Origin: Acanthaster planci
Lineage: Eukaryota; Echinodermata; Asteroidea; Valvatida; Acanthasteridae
Direction: 5' to 3'
DNA: 64,000 bases
Assembly: GCF_001949145.1 (NCBI RefSeq)
Contig: NW_019091475.1
Location: 252,497 to 316,496, forward strand
The notes below the pieces were generated by a model that had not been told where the DNA came from, searched no databases, and saw only the letters and a list, made by a program, of their open reading frames with translations. Each line of letters opens with the position of its first letter. Position 1 is the stretch's first letter. Both the position numbers and the translations under genes were made by a program. Below are positions 26,101 through 35,100 of the stretch, piece by piece.

Positions 26101-29100
26101 CAAGCAACCTGTGCGCCAGGCTATATACCCAGGTCCATTCCCCAGAGTACCCAAACTCTTCAACATGTGATTCTATTGTTGCTGTGAACAGTTCCAGGAG
26201 CGATGTTGCTATGATGGACAGTCACTTGGCGGATGAGGGATGTCCACAACAGACCTAACAAGTCCCTGGGAGAGGAAGAGTCGAAATTTCTAATTTATAT
26301 GGGATTTACTGTTCCCATAGTGTAATTGTTGCTGCTGCTCCAATCTTGAACTAACAGACGGAGATCAACATCTGGTGAAGTCCCAGTCAGGTCACTACAT
26401 GCAGTTTCATTGCCCTGTTGCCTCTATTTTTGTAAAAGCTTGAAGGAAGAGGTCAGATACCTTAGTGTAGATTTAATTCAATTGGGAGACACAGCCAGGG
26501 TCTTCCATTGGATTTCTCCCTTCAATTATACCCTAGGCAGTGAGAATGCAAAAAATAGTGCCTTTCATTAGACAGCCAAACAAAGCTGTGATCCTTTTGA
26601 ACAAATAAGCTGCTGTTTTGTGCACATTGCATTGAAAAATGGGGCCTGTGTACCAGAGTGCGGGGCACTGCTTGCTGCACACTTCCTTGTCTGGGCTTTG
26701 ATACCTCTGAACAAGTGCAGCAGTGTTTCTCCCTGACCTAATACATGTAATGGCTCTTGTGTGCACTTGCAGGTCAGACAGCGCCCTCTACTGGCCCCTA
26801 GTGGGGCCAATGATTGCACCATGAAGCTGAGTATCTGGGACAGTACATGCGGGCTTGCATCCAGGACTAAATGTAGACTTGCATTGCATATGCATATAGC
26901 CTTTGACCCCTCCTTTTCTCACAAAAACATCTGTTGAAATTTTCTTAAAAACAGGGAATATTAAAGTTGCATCATTTCAGCAGTACTAGGGTCTGTCACT
27001 TTTGTTGTCAGATAAACTATTGAATTTGTGCCTTTGAATAATATTCAGTTCCGATTGAAATGTCAGGCCTTCTCACCTTTTTGATTTGTATAAATGTACA
27101 TGTATTGCCAAGAAAACTATAAGTTCTGTGAAAATTATGCACAACCAGCTTGTTAACAACCTTCCAATATATCCAGTTACACACCCCACATCTATCTTCT
27201 TCTCTCCTGACAATCTAAAATGTTGCCCTTAACGAAAGCCGTTAAAAGATACTGGATAGCGGACGGACATTTTGATTTACAAGTGCCCAGCCACGGGCTT
27301 GACAAAGAACACAAGTTTTCCTTTGGCAAAAGGGCGAAACATTGGATCTCTCAATGCCAATAATAACAAACAACAAAACAGCTGAGCTGATCAGCAAAAC
27401 CATTATGGAAACAAGGTATGAGTGTCTTTCCTCTGCCTGTGGGTCATTCTTACCCTCTTAAAGGCCAGATTAGTTTACTAACCCTGAGCCACAAAAGAGC
27501 CAGACTTTTTTTGATGAACTCACCTTGGGGGGGAGGGTGCAGACAGAATCTCCCTCCCCCCACAAGAATTCAACTGTCCCATACCTGATCTTTCTGAAAC
27601 TTAACATGCATTTAAAAATATTCAGTATCGGTGCAGCTGTGAAGTTGAAAAAAACTCCTGAAGGCTCAGTGTATGAGAAAATTCACTAATGGGTAATTCC
27701 ACAAATTAGGGGTCCATTTTTTTCGTGTCCCAGTCACATCTGACATATATGATTTTGTAAGTTCAGAACACATTTTCTAATTTCCAAGAATGATGAATTA
27801 ATGCAAATTACCTGCCAAACAAATAGTAATAGTTCAAATAGTTCAAATCAATTCCGTCAATATTTCCATGTCAAATAACAAAGGTCAGATGTAACAGGGA
27901 CATAAAAATGTCCCACTTTTGGACCCCTAATTTCTGGAATTACCCTAATACAAAATACATGTAGGAGAATATGTCGGTGATGATATCTGAACCCCCCCCG
28001 GCTTAAAGAACTTTTTTAAACTATGCCTTAAAATCATAACATGATTTTGTTTCTGTCTGACCACTTACCATTGGAACTTGTTTTAAATGGCAAATTTTTT
28101 CAAGTAGCAAGAGGTTCTCGGAAAGAGCCTTGAACTTTGTTCCAAAACAGTGGTATTGCCAACTTAGCCAATTCAACTCTGCCATACATATAAGCCAGCT
28201 TGAATACACTGCATAAATGACTGGTAAAAAAAAAATCAGAAGAAAACGTTCAGTGGACTTACTTCCGTCCATTTCGTGCAGGGGTGTGGGACAGTCACTT
28301 TAAGGTTTTTCTAAGTGTTTTTCTGTAGGGGAGTGCAGCCTCGTTTTGTCCTCCCCCCTGCCTACAGGTGACGGGGAGGGGGAAACCATCCAAACTACAT
28401 GTAGCTGTCATCTTCCTATTGGTGAAAGAGATTTGTATTTAGGAGGAAATTCACTCTCTTGTCGGGCTTATCGTCGGCTCCCTGATGGTGATGTTTTGCA
28501 TGGCTACAGGTTCGGTGTTTGCCAGGATTTACATGTAAAAACAGAGTACTCAGTCATAAACAGTGCTCAAAATAAAGGCCCTGTTTTCCAATTAATTACC
28601 TTTCATTTTTTTTCTTTATAAAAACCAACAAGAACGCGAGTAATGGGAATGAATTTCTCTTGTCCTTAAAAGGAAAACTGCTATTCTGTTTTGAGGTACA
28701 GTCGCACCGATATTGTCAATTATGAACTACAATGTCAGGATTCAACGTACCCAAAAGTATCTGCTCGCAAGAAAATATTGCACACAAACTCTTTTGATAA
28801 AGCCAAATTCTGTTGATGACCCGTATTAAAGAAGCGTACATCCTTTTCATTCTTACTGAACCGGTAACAGCTTTCTTAAAGATCAGAAGCAAATCTACAA
28901 TATCACTCAGCAAACGTGCTCTTGACAATCCTCCAGAAATAGCCTCCATGTGTTGTATTGCCACTGACCATCATACCTGTAATTTTTGCTCTGCAATGGG
29001 CAATCTGTATTTTTACAAGTGGAAAATTAAAGCACCTTGGGAGTATAAATAGATCCTGTCAAAATTGTAACACTTTTTTGGCCAACACTTGTAGCCTATT

Positions 29101-32100
29101 TTTAAGCCTTCCGTACAGCATTTCCCATGTCTCTTCCCGCGTTATTGTTGAGCTGTGTTTGCATATAAGACTGATCTCATTGCACTGCCACCTCCAGTGT
29201 GAAACTTTTTCTGAAAAATCAACTTGTGTTACCGGCAAGTCTGATCTTTAACCTTCATGTGCTGTTGGGTGAGAGGGAAGCAGTGGCTATGAATAAACAT
29301 CCTTCAAACCTGGATGTCAAATCGGTATGTACAACCTATCAACTCTCCCATGAATTGCCTTGAAATGTTATCTGGAGGACAGCATGGAAGTCACGCTGCC
29401 GTTTTCTTTTCCTTACGTGCCTGCACGGAAAGTTACGATGGAACATACGAACATGCTAGACATCACCTAGTCATCACTGCTTTTTTTTTTTTGACAAGCA
29501 TATGCACAGAAAATAAACATATTTTTTTACTCTGTTGGGCTGTTTGGACCACTCTCATTTCGCCTACAACTACTATGGGTGGCCAAAGTTTGCAGAAATA
29601 TCAGCTTTTGGTCGTTTTCTTATTTTACGTCCAATTTGTACCAAATGGATATTTTCAGTTAGTATTTTGTATTACATGTATCATCATGTGGTGTTCTATT
29701 AGCTACCTGGGATTTTTAATGCTTTGTAAATTATTCATTTTAATTTTGCAGTGACAACCAACCATAGTTTTAGCTGCCACTTGTAGGAAGAACATGACTG
29801 CGATGTCAAAGAGCAGACCCTTTCAGTTTGATCGTTAAAAGTGGCCTTTGCTGTAAAAGAATCACTGCTGGCATGTTTGTAGATGTTTTATATGAAACTG
29901 GTGATTTATTCTCCTCACAAATTTGCCAAACTAGGGCCGGGGCTTTATCTTGTACCTAGGTCTAGGTCTTCACCGTTTGCAACTGTTTGGAACAGTTGGT
30001 CGATCTGCACAAGCACTTGATGTTTGCACGATTCATCAACAATTCCACCTTCAGCCAGTTGGCTTTCCTCTCTTATTCATAGTTGTGGAGAATTGTTTCA
30101 AATATGGGAGGTAAAATTTGAGACTTTTGCTCAGGCAGAGCAGTGAAGCCATTGCAGATCAGCTAGTCATGCCCAGTTACATACATATACATGTATGAGG
30201 GTACACGTACATGTACATGTATGCCTGAAGAAGGTTTCATGCCTTCTTCAGGTAAGCTTCTGACATCAGCCAACATTTGGTGCCAGATGCTCAGGTCTAG
30301 TAGCCACATTTCATACTAAGGCTGCATCCGAATCTGTTGTCTAGAGCTAGGTCTAGGTCTTCCCTCCCATGGAAATGTGCGAAGAGGCGTAGACAATAGA
30401 CCTAGCCGTAGCTCTGGAAGCCCATTTCGGACACAGCCATAATAAGGTGACAGTGGTAATTGAAGACTCAACCCCTGCTCAAACATTTCAAAGCCAAAGA
30501 ATGAACTCAGTAAATTTTGAAAAGCTGTGATTCCTAAATTTGGAGACTCAGCGGGAGTGTGTGAAATGATGTTTGTTGCCACAGGTGCGTATTGTAAGTC
30601 TGATGCCTCATAAGCCTGATGCCTCAAAAGTCTGAATTTTCAGACAAACGAGGCGTCAGACTTATGGACTTTCTTAAGGCATTTTTTTGGACCTCTGACG
30701 CATCGGACCTATGAGGCATTGGTCTTACGAGCTAACCCCATTGCTATATCGTTCCCCTCATGTTGGGTTGTGACTGTAGAACAGTTGCAAACATGAGTTT
30801 TCCTGCTGCACCTCAAGAGGACAGTAAGTCCTATAAACTTTGCACTCATGTGCACTGCTAAGCAGTTTTGAAGGATTAAGTTCAGCAAGACAATAAGCCC
30901 CCTCCCCGTCGGCAGTACATTCGCCCGTACACTTAATCTGCCTGCACAGCTGGCAGGCTGGTAGCCATCCATTAAACGTTCAATCCGTTCACCAACCTGC
31001 CCGGTGAAAATGGGTCAAAAGTCACCAGAGCCAAGGCCTTTAAAAGATCTGGCAGGCCCATATGTTGAGGGGGGAGTGCTTAGGGTTCAAACAGACCCCC
31101 TCCCTCTCGCTTCTGAGTTCTTTTCGTTGCTAGTGTTTTTTTTTTTTTTTTAATGTAATAATTTTAGACCATTCGATGTTGTGTTCCAAAGCACATTATG
31201 ACAGGCCTTTGTATAAAAATATGTGTTCACAGTGCCAGAAGTTCCACTTTTGGGTTTGACGCACCCCCAGTCTCTGGTCAGAGAATAAAAGGAACTCTCA
31301 TCGCTGTCACCCATGTTACGTCCATAACAACAAAAAGCTAAATTTGCTCTTTCCAATACAAACTTACAAAGTCAACAGTGGCTCTGTTGAATTCTTATTT
31401 TCACAGAGCGGGTCACAAATGTGATCTGCTCAAGAAAAATGGGTAATAAGTCGCCAGATTCAGGTTATGAGTTTTTGATATGGCTGGATTCTGTACATCA
31501 AAGCTACAATTTGTTATTTGATTTACCTGTAGTGTGCTGCGTTCCAGAGATATACAGACATTTGTATATTAGCATTCAATAAAATTTAATAAAAGCACTT
31601 TTTGGGCAAAAGCTCATTAAGTGTAGCACTTGGAAACACAATGCTGTATAGGATTTCTTACTGAATGATCAATTGTTCATCTTTATTCATCAGTATCCAT
31701 GTTTGCAGTCACAAATTCTGAAAGTATAAATGTTATAGAAGCTATTGAAAAAAATTACATTTTGAAGAAATTTTGCCCTCTCCAAATAGAATGGGCCTTT
31801 ACATGTTTTGGCATTGCGCGACTTAATACCCTTTTTGCAGCGCAGATCGCAAATAGTATTTGCTCAGGATTTGGGCGTGGGGAAAATTTGATAGATAGAG
31901 CTACATATGTACTTTAAAAGTAAAACCTGTCAAGTTTTTGTGCTCATCAAAAAACAGAAACAATCATGGGTAGAATCATGTCATTCTGGCTGGTAAACAA
32001 TTTTGCTGAGCACACATTATCTTCACTCATTAAATTCCTTGGCTTTGCTGCTGTCGTGCTGCTAAGCATAAATTGGTGTCATGCCAACTTGCAGAGGGCA

Positions 32101-35100
32101 CCAGGAGTGTAGTTAAAGCAATGTATGATTAAAGACAAGACAAACTGGCTCATTTCCATACCAGAGGAAGTCTTGAACTCCTGCCGGGATGGTGCGTACT
32201 CTGGCGATGCTGATTGTCGTGATAGAGATGGATGGCTGGATCCTGCTATTCTTGATATGTGACAGGTGGTACCAATGATTTTCAAGATGTATTTTTTTTG
32301 AAAGTTGCTAAGTGGTACCAATGATGTTATAATGTCAGGCAGCATTGGCTTTGTATGCATGTACACTAGAGGGGGCATTAATGTAGCCAGTAACAATGCC
32401 CAGTGAGGTAGAAACAGCATTGTTTCAACTGGTATGTACCCGTGAACAAAAGCACAGAAACCCACCACTTTTCATCTGAATGCACACAAATGTGTAGGTT
32501 ATTTCCGGGGAGGAGGGGGGAAGGAGGGTACAGGTGTCTGCAAAGTCTCTTCCCATGAATGTTGAGCTGCAACAGAGAGATGATTTCTTGTATTTGAAAG
32601 ACATTCATATCACTTATTTTTATATCTGTACCCGTAGACTCTTGGACAGCCCTGGCATGTTGCTGGCAAATTTAAGTCAATGAAGGGTGCGGTCTTTGTA
32701 AATAAAGTTTAAACCACCTCTGTGCAAAAACTGTCATGTTGAAAGTTGCTAAGTCGTGTGTGTGATGTGTAGATAACAAATATACGAATATCACTTGCCA
32801 TCAAAGGCTCTGTTAAATGTGCCCCAAAGGACTAGGAATTACATGCACCAGGAAAAAGGCTGCTAGAGGGTGTTCTGTCCTTCTATCGTTGTACTTGTTG
32901 AACTTTGATGGAATATAGTTCTAATTAGGGTCCTGCGTTAAAGCCATTGGAGGATGTATACAGCATCTTATTAGGCATTGAGAAGGACCCACTTTCTCTC
33001 AGGTGAGGGTATTTGGCACCTTTTTTGTTATGTCTGAGAATGATTTTCCAAACTCTGATTGAGCAAAGGTGCACTCTCTATGGTACGGTTTGTACACAAT
33101 CAGACAAAATGGGATATGCATTGTTTTAGAAAAGGCTTAGGGAGGTTTTCTTGTCAGAGCTCATCTATACATCCATATATTTGCCTTTTTTGTAATTTTG
33201 TGAGTTCATCTCTTGACTGAATAATTTGTTTGATGATCAAGACACTGAAGCAAGTCTAGGTATTCTGCAGGATATCAGGTTTCTATTTTAGCACTGTGTC
33301 AATTTCTTTGGGGAGTGCTGATGTATATCCCTTTCCTGCCGACCAACCAGGTGCGTGGATTATGCTATCTGGCCCTGGTGAGGGGGTACACAGACGTTGT
33401 GAGGAGGTCTCAGACTTGATCAGTTTACCTGAATGAGAAGGGGGGAAGTAGAATGATTGGTTTGTCAACTCTTAGTCGAGTCTCTTTGATGAACTCTCTG
33501 GTGGCCTAAATTTAAATCCCATCTAACTTGAAAAACAGCATTGTACTTTTGGCATGTCCTATAATGGGTGGGACTTAATGCATCAGTCTAGTAGTGGCTG
33601 ATGCCCCCAGTGATCTCATACTGCCCCCCCTCCTTTTGAAAATCATTCCACCACTGCTGGCAGACACTCTGCGTCAAGTTTGTCACCGTGGAGGAAGCCA
33701 CATTTTTACAGCAAAATATCACATACAAGTACATGTACATCTCATTGGTGCACCCAAACCACGAGCTGGTATTGGTGGACTCGAAGTTTGTTCACCTGTA
33801 ACCCTCTAGGTCTCCATCTCTTAAACTTCTAAATTTCCAATAATCATTTGTCTATCCCTGTTCAGTGTTTTATATAAAGTAAAGTGTTGAACTGTTGGCC
33901 ACCTTTAGCCTTTGGTGGTAGCTGTTATAATGCCTTTTTAATAGCTTGTGTAAAGAAGCAGCTCATTAGAACTGAGTAATTTGAACGGTCACTCGTAATT
34001 ATTTAGAGAGCTCTTTCAGCATGTAAAAGAAGTGTATTGGTTGACTGCCGATCAACTGCTCTGGCTGAATTTAGGAAGAGATTTAGTTAAAACCATTCAA
34101 ATATTTTGAGTTAAAACTATTCTGGGTTAGCATTAAATCCACACTCTGTGGTGATTTAACTTATCCTTTGGTGGCAAGATGAAGCCATGTGAAGACATGG
34201 TTTTGACTCAGAAAAGGTAGGTTATAATTACAAAAATCTGTGCATCTGAGTGATACCCAAATCTTGTCCACCATGAGATTAATCACGCTTGCATACTTAC
34301 TGCAATCTATTATCCCCTTCCCCTCCCCCCCCCCGGACTTGCACAACCCGCGCAGGGACATCATCAGGCAGCTACACTTCCCCGCATACCTGTCACTCTA
34401 CTTAACCCGGGGCTGTGCCAGAACCTGAGAGGAGGGGAGTGGGAAGGGGAGGGGGGGAAGGCAAGTAATTTGGGAACGATTTGTCCCTGTGCCAGATTAA
34501 AATGTCACCATACTGGTTCAATCACAGTCTACAAGTTCTGGGTACGCGATAGTAATGCCAATCTGGAGAATCGGTATCATGGTTGAATTTTTTATACATT
34601 TTTATGGTTTCAATTAAGATTGTCAAAATGTGTGACAAATTATGTTTTGATGGGCAGTGGAGGAAAGCCATGCTGCCTAAAAATAGCAGGGATGAAAAAG
34701 TACCCGCTTGGGTTCGTTGGGGGACTGTGGGACAAAATATTTTGCAAACTGTAGGCGCCAAGATTTATAGGGATGGGCGTTTGGAATATGACAAAGCATG
34801 TTTTTTAATCCCTAAATAGGCGTAACTTGACCCCAAATGCTGTTGTTTGGGTGTGTTCTGGTTTGTGTGGTGGGAAGTGGGCATGTAGGGGAATGGACTA
34901 TTCGTACCGTATGTGACAGGCACAAAAATCACTTCTCCAAAATCACTCATACTCAGCAAAGTGGCCAGTATGTGTGAGTAAGAAGTTTTTTGTGTGTTAT
35001 TCAAAAGTTGTCAAAGGTTGTCTTTTTAAGGGAATAAATATGTGCTTGGCTGATCTTAAACCTTTGTTTAGGATCGGCTCAGGAGAATAGACGATGATAA

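Noticed and set aside
18900-26500. CRISPR, rRNA or nested protein gene in the large intron
   Set aside because: No regular spacer-repeat array, rRNA-like sequence or spliceable frame was seen; short frames only.
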